A DNA stretch of 64,000 bases from assembly GCF_036227125.1 (NCBI RefSeq), contig NZ_CP109435.1:5146001-5210000 (forward strand), given 5' to 3'. Positions 1-7,833 of the stretch are shown piece after piece; position 1 is the stretch's first letter, and each line of letters starts with the position of its first letter. The DNA is from Streptomyces sp. NBC_01485 (GTDB lineage Bacteria; Actinomycetota; Actinomycetes; Streptomycetales; Streptomycetaceae). A program made the position numbers and the translations under genes. Below the pieces are notes generated by a model. The model made no database searches. It had not been told where the DNA came from and was given only the letters and a program-made list of their open reading frames with translations.

Positions 1-564
1 CTGGAGGCGCTGAACGCCTCCTGGCGGCCCCTCGGGCAGCTGACCCCGGCCCAGTTCAACGCGTACCGCGCCGCGCTCGGCGAGGGCTCCGGTTTCCAGT
101 CGGCGATGTACCGCCGCATGGAGTTCCTGCTCGGCGAGAAGTCGGCGTCCATGCTGGTCCCGCACCGCGGCGCGCCCCGCGTCCACGCGGAGCTGGAGAA
201 GGCGCTGCACGAGCCGGGCCTGTACGACGAGGTGCTGCGGCTGCTGGCCCGCCGCGGCCACGCGATCCCCGCGTCCGTCCTGGAGCGTGACATCGCGCAG
301 CGCTACGAGCCCGCGCCGCAGGTCGAGGCGGTGTGGACGGCCGTGTACTCGGGCGACGAGAGCGACGAAGTCGCCCGTCTCGGCGAGGCGTTGACGGACG
401 TCGCCGAACTGGTGTGGCGCTGGCGCAACGACCACCTCGTCGCCACCCGCCGCGCGATGGGCGCGAAGGCGGGCACGGGCGGCTCGGCCGGCGTGGCCTG
501 GCTGGAGAAGCGCGCGCAGAAGAACGTGTTCCCCGAGCTGTGGACGGCGAGGTCCCATGTCTGA
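1..564 (+). CDS. kynA: Tryptophan 2,3-dioxygenase, 3' part (5' end outside window)
   Basis: Heme enzyme that opens the indole ring of L-tryptophan to N-formylkynurenine, the first step of the kynurenine pathway. The frame is open from base 1, so the true start lies upstream. The visible 187 residues contain the family segment GEGSGFQSAMYRRMEFLLG and a C-terminal region with RWRNDHL, then GTGGSAGVAWLEKR close to the stop, as expected for the C-terminus of this family. The stop overlaps the start of kynU by 8 bases, indicating translational coupling. Identification is firm; only the missing N-terminal part is unknown. Confidence 0.95.
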   Translation: MEALNASWRPLGQLTPAQFNAYRAALGEGSGFQSAMYRRMEFLLGEKSASMLVPHRGAPRVHAELEKALHEPGLYDEVLRLLARRGHAIPASVLERDIAQRYEPAPQVEAVWTAVYSGDESDEVARLGEALTDVAELVWRWRNDHLVATRRAMGAKAGTGGSAGVAWLEKRAQKNVFPELWTARSHV

Positions 565-1789
565 CGAACTCGCCTTCACGGCAAAGGAACTGGACGCGGC
601 CGACGAACTGGCCGCCGTCCGCTCACGGTTCGTCCTCGACGACGCGGTCTACCTGGACGGCAACTCGCTGGGCGCGCTGCCCGCGGCCGTCCCCGCCCGC
701 GTCGAGGACGTCATCCGCCGCGAGTGGGGCGAGCTGCGCATCCGCTCCTGGGACGAGAGCGGCTGGTGGACGGCGCCCGAGCGGATCGGCGACCGGATCG
801 CCCCGCTGGTGGGCGCGGCGCCCGGCCAGATCGTGGTCGGCGACTCGACAAGTGTCAACGTTCTCAAGGCACTTGTGGGCGCGGTACGCCTCGTGGACGA
901 CGCCGAGGACACCAAAGGCGCCGGGGATGCGGGGCACGCGGGGGGCTTCCGGGACGAGATCATCGTCGACGCGACGACCTTCCCCACGGACGGCTACATC
1001 GCCGAGTCCGCCGCCCGTCTCACCGGCCGCAGGCTGCGCCCGGTGACGCCGGGCGAGGTGCCGGCCGCGCTGTCGGAGCGTACGGCCGCCGTCCTGCTCA
1101 ACCACGCCGACTACCGCACCGGACGCCTGCACGACCTGCCGTCGCTCACCGCAGCCGTGCACGCGGTGGGCGCGATCGCCGTCTGGGACCTGTGCCACAG
1201 CGCGGGCGCCCTGCCGGTGGGCCTCGACGAGCACGGCGTGGACCTCGCGGTCGGCTGCACCTACAAGTACCTGAACGGCGGCCCGGGTTCACCGGCGTAC
1301 CTGTACGTCCGGCGCGACCACCAGGACCGTTTCGACTCGCCGCTGCCCGGCTGGAACTCGCACGCCGAGCCCTTCGGCATGCGGGAGGACTACGAGCCGG
1401 CCCGGGGCGCGCTGCGCGGCCGCGTCGGCACCCCGGACATCCTGTCGATGCTCGCCCTGGAGGCGGCCCTCGACGTCTGGGAGGGCGTCTCGATCGAGGC
1501 GGTGCGGGCGAAGTCGTTGGCCCTTACGGACTTCTTCCTTGAGTGCGTAGCCGCGTACGTCCCCGAGGGGCGGGTCGAATCGCTGACTCCGGTACGTCAC
1601 GAGGAGCGGGGCAGTCAGGTCGCGCTGCGCTGCGAGAACGCCGGCGACGTCATGCGGCGGCTGATCGAGCGGGGGGTCGTCGGAGACTTCCGCCGCCCGG
1701 ACGTCCTCCGCTTCGGTTTCACCCCGCTGTACGTCGGGTTCGCGGACGTGGAGCGGGCGGCGCGGGTCCTGGCGGAGGAACTGCGCTGA
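557..1789 (+). CDS. kynU: Kynureninase
   Basis: PLP enzyme that cleaves kynurenine to anthranilate and alanine. At 410 residues it has the normal family length. The PLP-binding lysine is in GCTYKYLNGGPGSPAYLY (Lys237), preceded by WDLCHSAGALP, where the Asp contacts the cofactor; the N-terminus has YLDGNSLG. ATG 557 lies within the end of kynA, so the two are probably one operon. The next gene, a formamidase-like hydrolase, would supply the step between these two enzymes. Anthranilate could feed tryptophan recycling or secondary metabolism. A strong hairpin follows the stop. Confidence 0.95.
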   Translation: MSDELAFTAKELDAADELAAVRSRFVLDDAVYLDGNSLGALPAAVPARVEDVIRREWGELRIRSWDESGWWTAPERIGDRIAPLVGAAPGQIVVGDSTSVNVLKALVGAVRLVDDAEDTKGAGDAGHAGGFRDEIIVDATTFPTDGYIAESAARLTGRRLRPVTPGEVPAALSERTAAVLLNHADYRTGRLHDLPSLTAAVHAVGAIAVWDLCHSAGALPVGLDEHGVDLAVGCTYKYLNGGPGSPAYLYVRRDHQDRFDSPLPGWNSHAEPFGMREDYEPARGALRGRVGTPDILSMLALEAALDVWEGVSIEAVRAKSLALTDFFLECVAAYVPEGRVESLTPVRHEERGSQVALRCENAGDVMRRLIERGVVGDFRRPDVLRFGFTPLYVGFADVERAARVLAEELR

Positions 1790-1793
1790 CCGG

Positions 1794-1820
1794 CTGATCG
1801 AGGCTGATTGAGGCTGATTG
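1794..1820. repeat. Short tandem repeat after kynU
   Basis: Three imperfect copies of a 10-base unit resembling gctgattgag lie immediately after the kynU stop. No function is evident. Confidence 0.5.
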
Positions 1821-1832
1821 AGCCGACAGGCC

Positions 1833-1864
1833 CTCCTGGGCGTACTTGGGGGTACGTCCAGGAG
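1833..1864 (+). terminator. Hairpin after kynU, probable terminator
   Basis: A 13-base stem (CTCCTGGGCGTAC with GTACGTCCAGGAG, one G-U pair) closes a 6-base loop about 45 bases after the kynU stop. There is no T-tract, as usual in streptomycetes. It would separate kynAU from the hydrolase gene downstream. Confidence 0.6.
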
Positions 1865-2058
1865 ATCGGCGTTCCCTGGCGGCCGGCTGCCCGGCCCGTA
1901 GGGGTGACACCACACCAGACACGACAGCAGAACCGTTTACCTCTCACCGTGCGTGATATCCGCGTGTCCGCGCACGTCACGGGCCTGGTACCGTCCCGGC
2001 CAACGGCCGAATTCTCTCCTGGTCCGCCAAATCCGTTTCGCCGCTGAGAGGTTGGAGC

Positions 2059-2970
2059 ATGCCGGAGGACGTTGTCGCAGCCCGGGCCGCCGCTGAGGAG
2101 GAGTCGGTCTTCGGGCATCCGCCCGTCGACCCCGACGTCACCATGACGTACGGCGACCACCCCGACCAGGTGATCGACTTCTACGTCCCGCGCGTGCAGA
2201 CGGGCCCGGGCGGTCCCGTCCCGCTCGTCGTCGTCCTGCACGGCGGGGCCTGGCAGGCGCGGTACGACCGGCGGCACATCACACCGTTCGCGGACTTCCT
2301 GGCCCGACGCGGTTTCGCCGTGGCCACCGTGGAGTACAGGCGGGGCGCTGAGAACCCGGCCCCGGAGGGGACCTCCCCGACCTCCCCGACCTCCCCGATC
2401 TGCCCGGTCGCGGGGCGCTGGCCCGACACCTTCGACGACGTCGCCGCCGCTCTCGACGCGCTCCCCGCCCTCGTCAAGGAGGCCGTGCCGCAGGCCGACG
2501 CGCGCCGCACCGTGCTCACCGGTCACTCGGCGGGCGGCCACCTCGCCCTGTGGGCGGCGGCCCGGCATGTGCTGCCCGCCGACGCGCCCTGGCGCACCAG
2601 CGGCTCCGCCGCACTGCGGGGCGTCGTCGCACTGGCCCCGATCGCCGACTTCGCGGTCGCCGAGAAGCTGGACGTCTGCGGCGGAGCGGCCCGCCAACTC
2701 CTGGGCAGCGAGGCGCAGTTCGAGGAGCGGCGACCGTACGCCGACCCCAGCCTCCTGCTGCCGACCGGCGTCGCGACGACCCTCGTCCAGGGCCGCACCG
2801 ACCTGGTCGTCCCGCAGGCCGTCGCCGAGGCGTACGCGGACGCGGCGGCGAAGGCGGGCGAGGTGGTGGGCCTCACCCTCCTGGAGGACGTCGGCCACTT
2901 CCCGCTGATCGACCCGGCGGCGGACGCGTGCGCGGTGGTGGCGGAGGAGATCGCACAGTTGGCGTGGTGA
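2059..2970 (+). CDS. Alpha/beta hydrolase, probable kynurenine formamidase
   Basis: A 303-residue alpha/beta hydrolase of the esterase/lipase type. It has the oxyanion-hole motif HGGAW, the nucleophile elbow GHSAGGHLALW, a late acidic residue in GRTDLVVP and a C-terminal His in EDVGHFPLIDP, so a full Ser-Asp-His triad is visible. Hydrolases of this kind next to kynA and kynU usually remove the formyl group from N-formylkynurenine; that assignment rests on neighbourhood. ATG 2059 follows a GAGAGGTTGGAG ribosome site. A small expansion, TSPTSPTSP, near residues 106-114 is coded by a tandem ACCTCCCCG repeat and probably lies in a surface loop. Confidence 0.75.
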   Translation: MPEDVVAARAAAEEESVFGHPPVDPDVTMTYGDHPDQVIDFYVPRVQTGPGGPVPLVVVLHGGAWQARYDRRHITPFADFLARRGFAVATVEYRRGAENPAPEGTSPTSPTSPICPVAGRWPDTFDDVAAALDALPALVKEAVPQADARRTVLTGHSAGGHLALWAAARHVLPADAPWRTSGSAALRGVVALAPIADFAVAEKLDVCGGAARQLLGSEAQFEERRPYADPSLLLPTGVATTLVQGRTDLVVPQAVAEAYADAAAKAGEVVGLTLLEDVGHFPLIDPAADACAVVAEEIAQLAW

Positions 2971-3050
2971 GTCCCGCGTAGGCGTGGTGAGGCCCCGGGT
3001 TTGTGGGGTGCGAGGCTCCGCGCGGCGGGGTGCGACCCCGTACGTGTCGT

Positions 3051-3092
3051 ACCCGTAGTACCTGAGAGCTACGTCGAAGAAGAGCTCCTCAG
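3051..3092 (+). promoter_or_regulatory. Candidate operator shared with the second kinase operon
   Basis: The 18-mer ACCCGTAGTACCTGAGAG at 3051-3068 recurs with one change at 7751-7768. It runs into an imperfect dyad, CTGAGAGCT (3062-3070) against AGCTCCTCAG (3083-3092). It lies about 85-125 bases upstream of the first gene of the operon that ends in the first two-component system. A binding site for one or both NarL-type regulators is an inference. Confidence 0.5.
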
Positions 3093-3176
3093 TGGGACGC
3101 GAACGACGAGCGCCGATCCGTAACTTCCAAGCCAGAAAGGCCCGATGGCGGGCGAACTGGCGGGGGAGGGACGGGG

Positions 3177-4268
3177 ATGGCGGAGCTTCGTTTTCGCGGG
3201 CTGCTGCGCGACCGTGAACGGGCCCATGAACGGTCCCCTTCACGGGACCATGAAAGGTCCCTTGATGGGGAAAGGCATACGGCCTGGTCGCGGCGTCGGG
3301 TCCGTGCCCTGCTGGCCGTCCTGATCACGGCCGCCGTGGTGGTCCCCCTCACGGCGGCGACCCGGCCGAGCATCCCCGCCCCAGCCCCTGCTGCCCTGGC
3401 CCCGCCGACGGCGGCGACGCTCGGTGAGGCGTATGCCGCGAACCGGGCCAACGCCGAGCTGGCGTCCCGGATGGCCGCGGCCCACGGGGACCGCCACCGC
3501 GCGGCCTCGGACCGGGCACTGGCCGCCCCCTCCCGCAGACTGCTCTCCTTCGACGGCCGTGGTTCCGGCCGTGCCGTCGAGGTGTTCGGGGACCTCGCCC
3601 ACGCCGACCGCGTCGCCGTTCTCGTACCTGGCTCGGACACCTCGCTGGACACCTACGAGCGCTTCCGCGCGGGAGCGGCCGCACTGCACGACCGGCTCCC
3701 CCGACCGTCCGGGAGCCGACAGACCGGAAGCCGGCGGCGGGCCGAACCGAGGACGGCGGTGGTGGCCTGGCTCGGCTACACGACCCCCGGCACGATCAGC
3801 ACCACGGTGATCACCCCGACCCGCGCCGCCGAAGCGGCCCCGGCCCTACGGGAGTTCATCGGCACGCTGAGGGCCGTCACCGGCCCGGACTCCCACGTCA
3901 TCCTCCTGTGCCACTCGTACGGCACGGTCGTGTGCGGCCGCGCCGCTGCGCACCTGGACGTGACCGACCTCGTCCTGCTCGGCAGCCCCGGCATCGGCGT
4001 GGAGTCGGCGGCGGACCTGCACACCCGCGCGCGGGTCTGGGCGGCGAGGGGCGCCGACGACTGGGTGGGGGACGTCCCGCACGCCGACGCCGACCTGTTC
4101 GGCACGACGGTCGGCTTCGGCACCGACCCGTTGTCCCCGTCGTTCGGCGCGCACGTCTTCGCGGCGGGCTCCGGCGGCCACAGCGACTACTTCACCCCGG
4201 GCTCGGCCTCCCTGGCCAACCTCGCCCGGATCGTCCTCGGCGACACCAGGGAGGTGACCCGTGCCTGA
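3177..4268 (+). CDS. DUF1023-type alpha/beta hydrolase, membrane-anchored or exported
   Basis: A 363-residue protein. A charged N-terminus rich in Arg, Glu and His is followed by one hydrophobic segment near residues 42-60 (LLAVLITAAVVVPLTAA), probably a signal anchor. The rest matches DUF1023 hydrolases: PGSDTSLDTYERF, WLGYTTPGTI and the nucleophile elbow LCHSYGTVVCG with Ser247, where Cys precedes His-Ser instead of the more common Gly. ATG 3177 follows GGGAGGGACGGG. The 5' coding region contains alternating GGTCCC/GGGACC hexamers (3232-3261), so translation might begin further downstream. The stop overlaps the acyltransferase by 8 bases. Substrate unknown. Confidence 0.75.
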   Translation: MAELRFRGLLRDRERAHERSPSRDHERSLDGERHTAWSRRRVRALLAVLITAAVVVPLTAATRPSIPAPAPAALAPPTAATLGEAYAANRANAELASRMAAAHGDRHRAASDRALAAPSRRLLSFDGRGSGRAVEVFGDLAHADRVAVLVPGSDTSLDTYERFRAGAAALHDRLPRPSGSRQTGSRRRAEPRTAVVAWLGYTTPGTISTTVITPTRAAEAAPALREFIGTLRAVTGPDSHVILLCHSYGTVVCGRAAAHLDVTDLVLLGSPGIGVESAADLHTRARVWAARGADDWVGDVPHADADLFGTTVGFGTDPLSPSFGAHVFAAGSGGHSDYFTPGSASLANLARIVLGDTREVTRA

Positions 4269-5517
4269 AACCCACGAGATGCGGCGGCCGTTGCCGGGGG
4301 TGCGCCGACCGTTGGCAAGTGTGCGGCAGGCCGCAGCCCACGTCGACGCCATCACACCCCCGCAGCGTGACCGCGCCGTGGACGCTCTGCGCGCCCTGGC
4401 CATACTCGGCGTCGTCCTCGGCCACTGGCTGGTGACGGCGCTGGTCGCGGACGGCGACACCCTGCGCGCCGCGAGCCCCCTCGGCCCCATGCCCTGGCTG
4501 GCCCCCGTCTCCTGGATGATCCAGACGCTCGCGGTGTTCTTCATGGTGGGCGGCCACGTGGCCACCCGCAGCCTCACCTCGGTCCGGACCCAAGGCAAAA
4601 CCCAGGGGACCTACGGCGGGTGGCTACGAGCGCGCCTGGCCCGGCTGTTCAGACCGGTGCCGTCCGTCCTGCTGGTGTGGACGGTCGCCTCGGCCGCTCT
4701 CCTGCTCGGCGGCGCGTCCCTCGTCACCGTGCACACCTTGGTCAAGCTGGCGTTGTCCCCCCTCTGGTTCCTGCTGGTCTTCGCCGTGCTGACGGCCGCG
4801 ACCCCGCTGCTGGCCCGGCTCAACCCGCTGTGGCCGCTGGCCGTCGTCCTCCACGTGGACCTGGTGCGCTTCGGCCTGGGCGGCCCGTCCTGGCTGGGCT
4901 GGGTGAACGTGATCGCGGGCTGGCTGGTGCCGTACACCGTGGGCGCGGCCTGGACCCGGGGCGAACTGGAGCGCCCGCGCGCGGGCTGGACCCTGTTCAC
5001 CGGCGGGGCGGTGGCGACGGCGGTGCTCGTCGGCTGCGGGGGCTATCCGGCGTCGATGGTGGGCGTGCCCGGCGCGGCGGTGTCCAACCTGAACCCGCCG
5101 ACGCTGGCCGCCGTCACCTTCGGGCTCGCCCAGTGCGGACTGGCCCTGCTGCTGCGCGACCGGCTGCGCCGGACCATGCGCCGGCCCCTGTCCTGGGCGG
5201 CGGTGGCGCTGGTCAACCTCTCCGCGATGACGGTGTTCCTCTGGCATCAGACGGCCATGATGGCGACCACCGCGACGGCCCTCTCCGCGGGTCGCCTGCC
5301 CGGCCTGCACACGGTCCCCGACGGACTGGACTGGGTGGCGGCCCGACTGCTGTGGCTGCCGGTCTTCGCCTTGGCGCTGGGGGTGTGCTGGGCGGCGTTC
5401 CACGGCTTCGAGAGCGGCGCGGGGCGGCGCGCGCTGAGGGAGCCGGACCGGTCACGAGTGGTGCGCGTCGGACACCGTGGGAAAGCGCCGGAGCTGCGGG
5501 AGACACGGCGTGCCTAG
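4261..5517 (+). CDS. Acyltransferase 3 family integral membrane protein
   Basis: A 418-residue protein with about ten hydrophobic segments, typical of AT3 membrane acyltransferases that acylate sugars or other envelope substrates. The family Arg and His are visible in RDRAVDALRALAILGVVLGH (Arg44 and His55, spaced R-x10-H). GTG 4261 overlaps the upstream hydrolase, and the kinase starts 10 bases after its stop, so hydrolase, acyltransferase, kinase and regulator look like one transcript. That suggests an envelope-related role for the sensor. The acyl donor and acceptor cannot be told from sequence. Confidence 0.85.
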   Translation: MPETHEMRRPLPGVRRPLASVRQAAAHVDAITPPQRDRAVDALRALAILGVVLGHWLVTALVADGDTLRAASPLGPMPWLAPVSWMIQTLAVFFMVGGHVATRSLTSVRTQGKTQGTYGGWLRARLARLFRPVPSVLLVWTVASAALLLGGASLVTVHTLVKLALSPLWFLLVFAVLTAATPLLARLNPLWPLAVVLHVDLVRFGLGGPSWLGWVNVIAGWLVPYTVGAAWTRGELERPRAGWTLFTGGAVATAVLVGCGGYPASMVGVPGAAVSNLNPPTLAAVTFGLAQCGLALLLRDRLRRTMRRPLSWAAVALVNLSAMTVFLWHQTAMMATTATALSAGRLPGLHTVPDGLDWVAARLLWLPVFALALGVCWAAFHGFESGAGRRALREPDRSRVVRVGHRGKAPELRETRRA

Positions 5518-5527
5518 GGTGGTGCGG

Positions 5528-6961
5528 ATGAACGACGTGGGGGAGCGGTTGACCAGGGGGCTGCGGGTACTGCGGGACGACCTGTGGACGACCCGGGCGG
5601 CACCGCTGCCGCCGTTCGTCTGGCTGCGTCGGCTGCCGCACGGGCACGTGATCCTGGTCGGTATCGGCATCACGCTGGGCGGGATGGCTCAGATCACCGA
5701 CGAATACCGCCAGGGCGTGAACTACGGGGTGTTGTGCTCGGCGGTGCAGGGCCTGGCGGTGGCTCTGGCCCTGTGGCGGCCGGTTCCGGCGTGGTGGCTG
5801 TCGCTGACGGTCACGGTGGTCGTGGCCATGGGCGCACGCTCCCAACTGATCTCGGGCGAGGCCGAGCCCGACGCCTCCTGGCCCTGGGGCGGGGCGAGCC
5901 TGATCGCACACGCCATGGTGCTGCTCCTGCTGTCGCTGCGGGTGCCCACCCGCGCCTCTGTGGCCGCCCTTGGCCTGACCGTGCTGGTCACCTACGTGAT
6001 GGAAGGACTCATCGGTGCCGCCAACTACGCGCCGACCGGCCCACTGGCGGTGATCGTGTTCGCCGCGGTGGTCCTCGTCGGCACCGCCCTGCGCGGCCGC
6101 CGCGAGGCCCGTACCCAGCTCGTCGAACAAGAGACGATCACCGCCGAGGAGCGCGCCCGCCGCACCCTGCTGGAGGAGCGCAACCGGATCGCGCGCGAGC
6201 TGCACGACGTGGTCGCCCACCACATGTCGGTGATCTCCATCCAGGCCCAGGTCGCCCCGCACCTGGTGGAGAACCCGTCCGAGGAGCTGAAGGAGAACCT
6301 CGCGGGCATCCGGCAGAACGCCCTGGAGGCGCTCGCCGAACTGCGCCGGGTGCTCGGCGTGCTGCGCTCGGAGAACCCCGAGGACCCCTACGGCCTCGGC
6401 GCGGCCGGCACCGGAACCGCCCCGGACACCCCGCAGCCCACGCTGGACCGCCTCGACGCCCTGCTGGAGAACACCCGCGCCGCAGGGCTGGACGTGGTCG
6501 CCGTCATCGAGGGCGAGGCACCCGTGTACCCGCCGGGCATGCAGTTGTCGGCGTACCGGATAGTCCAGGAGGCGCTGAGCAACGCCCTGCGGCACGCGCC
6601 GGGTTCCCATGTGCGCGTGGAGGTCACCCACCACGCCCGGGGCCTGCACCTGGAGGTCACCAACTCCCGCCCGAGCGAACCCGTACGGCCTTCCCCGGGA
6701 GCGGGCCACGGCCTGCTCGGCATGCGCGAACGGGCGACGATGCTGGGCGGCCACGTCAACGCGTACCCGACCCTGCACGGCGGCTTCGCGGTAGCGGCGT
6801 TCCTCCCGAGAAGCGGCACGGCGACACCCCCCGACGACTCAGCCGATCCAGGCATCCCCGAGGGCCTCGAACTCATCTTCCCGGACGACGACGACGACGT
6901 CGACGACGTCGACGACCTCGACGACCCGGCTGACCCGGCTGATCCCGGACGACCGGGATGA
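5528..6961 (+). CDS. DesK/NarL-partner sensor histidine kinase
   Basis: A 477-residue membrane kinase. Several hydrophobic segments fill residues 40-190, then a dimerisation helix carries the phospho-accepting His226 in ARELHDVVAHHMSV (HisKA_3 type). The ATPase domain has YRIVQEALSNALRHAP (N box) and GAGHGLLGMRERA. The C-terminus ends in an unusual Asp tract coded by a GAC repeat. ATG 5528 was chosen because the frame upstream of it runs into the preceding gene. The paralogue at 7834 shares the same architecture. Its partner regulator starts at 7007. Confidence 0.88.
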   Translation: MNDVGERLTRGLRVLRDDLWTTRAAPLPPFVWLRRLPHGHVILVGIGITLGGMAQITDEYRQGVNYGVLCSAVQGLAVALALWRPVPAWWLSLTVTVVVAMGARSQLISGEAEPDASWPWGGASLIAHAMVLLLLSLRVPTRASVAALGLTVLVTYVMEGLIGAANYAPTGPLAVIVFAAVVLVGTALRGRREARTQLVEQETITAEERARRTLLEERNRIARELHDVVAHHMSVISIQAQVAPHLVENPSEELKENLAGIRQNALEALAELRRVLGVLRSENPEDPYGLGAAGTGTAPDTPQPTLDRLDALLENTRAAGLDVVAVIEGEAPVYPPGMQLSAYRIVQEALSNALRHAPGSHVRVEVTHHARGLHLEVTNSRPSEPVRPSPGAGHGLLGMRERATMLGGHVNAYPTLHGGFAVAAFLPRSGTATPPDDSADPGIPEGLELIFPDDDDDVDDVDDLDDPADPADPGRPG

Positions 6962-7006
6962 CGTGCACGACGCGGACGCTCCGCCCCCGACAGCAGAAGG
7001 AAACCG

Positions 7007-7690
7007 ATGACGATGACGACCGTCGGCACCATCCGCGTACTGATCGCCGACGACCAGCAGATGGTCCGGCAGGGCTTCACAGTGCTGCTCAACGCGCACC
7101 CGGGCATCGAGGTGATCGGGCAGGCGGTGAACGGCCTGGACGCCATCGCTAAGGTCGACGAACTCGCCCCGGACGTCGTCCTGATGGACATCCGCATGCC
7201 CGAGCTCGGCGGCGTCGACGCCACGCACCGCATCACCCTCGCGCACCCGCACATCAAGGTGCTGGTGCTGACCACCTTCGACCTCGACGAGTACGTGTAC
7301 GACGCGCTGCGGGCGGGCGCGTCCGGGTTCCTGCTGAAGGACGCGTCCGCGGACCAACTCGCCGAGGCGGTCCGGGTGGTGGCGGCCGGCGACGCCCTGC
7401 TCGCGCCCGGCATCACCCGCAAGCTGATCGCCGAGTTCTCCCGCCTCGACGGCAAGCCCAGAGCCCCGCTGAAGGAGCGGATCGGCGACCTCACCGAACG
7501 GGAGACGGAGGTGCTCAGCCTGATCGCCCAGGGTTTGTCCAACGCGGAGATCGCGAGCCACCTCTTCGTCGCCGAGCAGACCGTGAAGACGCACGTGGGC
7601 CGCATCCTGGTGAAACTGGGCCTGCGCGACCGTACCCAGGCGGCGGTGTTCGCGTACGAGTCGGGCCTGGTGAGACCGTCGGGCTACTGA
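7007..7690 (+). CDS. NarL/LuxR-family response regulator
   Basis: A 227-residue regulator. The receiver domain (residues 7-125) has the acidic pair DD near the start, phospho-acceptor Asp61 in VLMDIRMP and the conserved Lys in GFLLKDAS. The LuxR-type helix-turn-helix near residues 160-220 contains LTERETEVLSLIAQGLSNAE and TVKTHVGRILVKLGLRDR. It pairs with the kinase 45 bases upstream. About 70 percent of visible positions match the regulator at 9192, so the two systems look like an ancient duplication. Confidence 0.92.
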   Translation: MTMTTVGTIRVLIADDQQMVRQGFTVLLNAHPGIEVIGQAVNGLDAIAKVDELAPDVVLMDIRMPELGGVDATHRITLAHPHIKVLVLTTFDLDEYVYDALRAGASGFLLKDASADQLAEAVRVVAAGDALLAPGITRKLIAEFSRLDGKPRAPLKERIGDLTERETEVLSLIAQGLSNAEIASHLFVAEQTVKTHVGRILVKLGLRDRTQAAVFAYESGLVRPSGY

Positions 7691-7750
7691 CGGTCGGCAC
7701 CCTCCATGGCCCCTGTGGCGGCTGAGGCGGCTGTGGCGGCTCCCCGTCGG

Positions 7751-7790
7751 ACCCGTAGTACTTGAGAGGGAGCTGCTGGAACCCCTCTCA
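7751..7790 (+). promoter_or_regulatory. Candidate operator upstream of second kinase operon
   Basis: ACCCGTAGTACTTGAGAG (7751-7768) matches 17 of 18 bases at 3051. It continues into an 8-base inverted repeat, TGAGAGGG (7763-7770) and CCCTCTCA (7783-7790), separated by 12 bases. It lies 44-83 bases upstream of the kinase start, a plausible position for an autoregulatory site. Confidence 0.55.
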
Positions 7791-7833
7791 CTGGTGACGA
7801 CGGGGACCACCGGCTGGGCCTACCGTTTTGAAC

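Noticed and set aside
1902..1925. GGGTGACACCACACC as a possible sixth palindrome site
   Set aside because: No TGTCA arm occurs 14 bases away; a single half-site is expected by chance.
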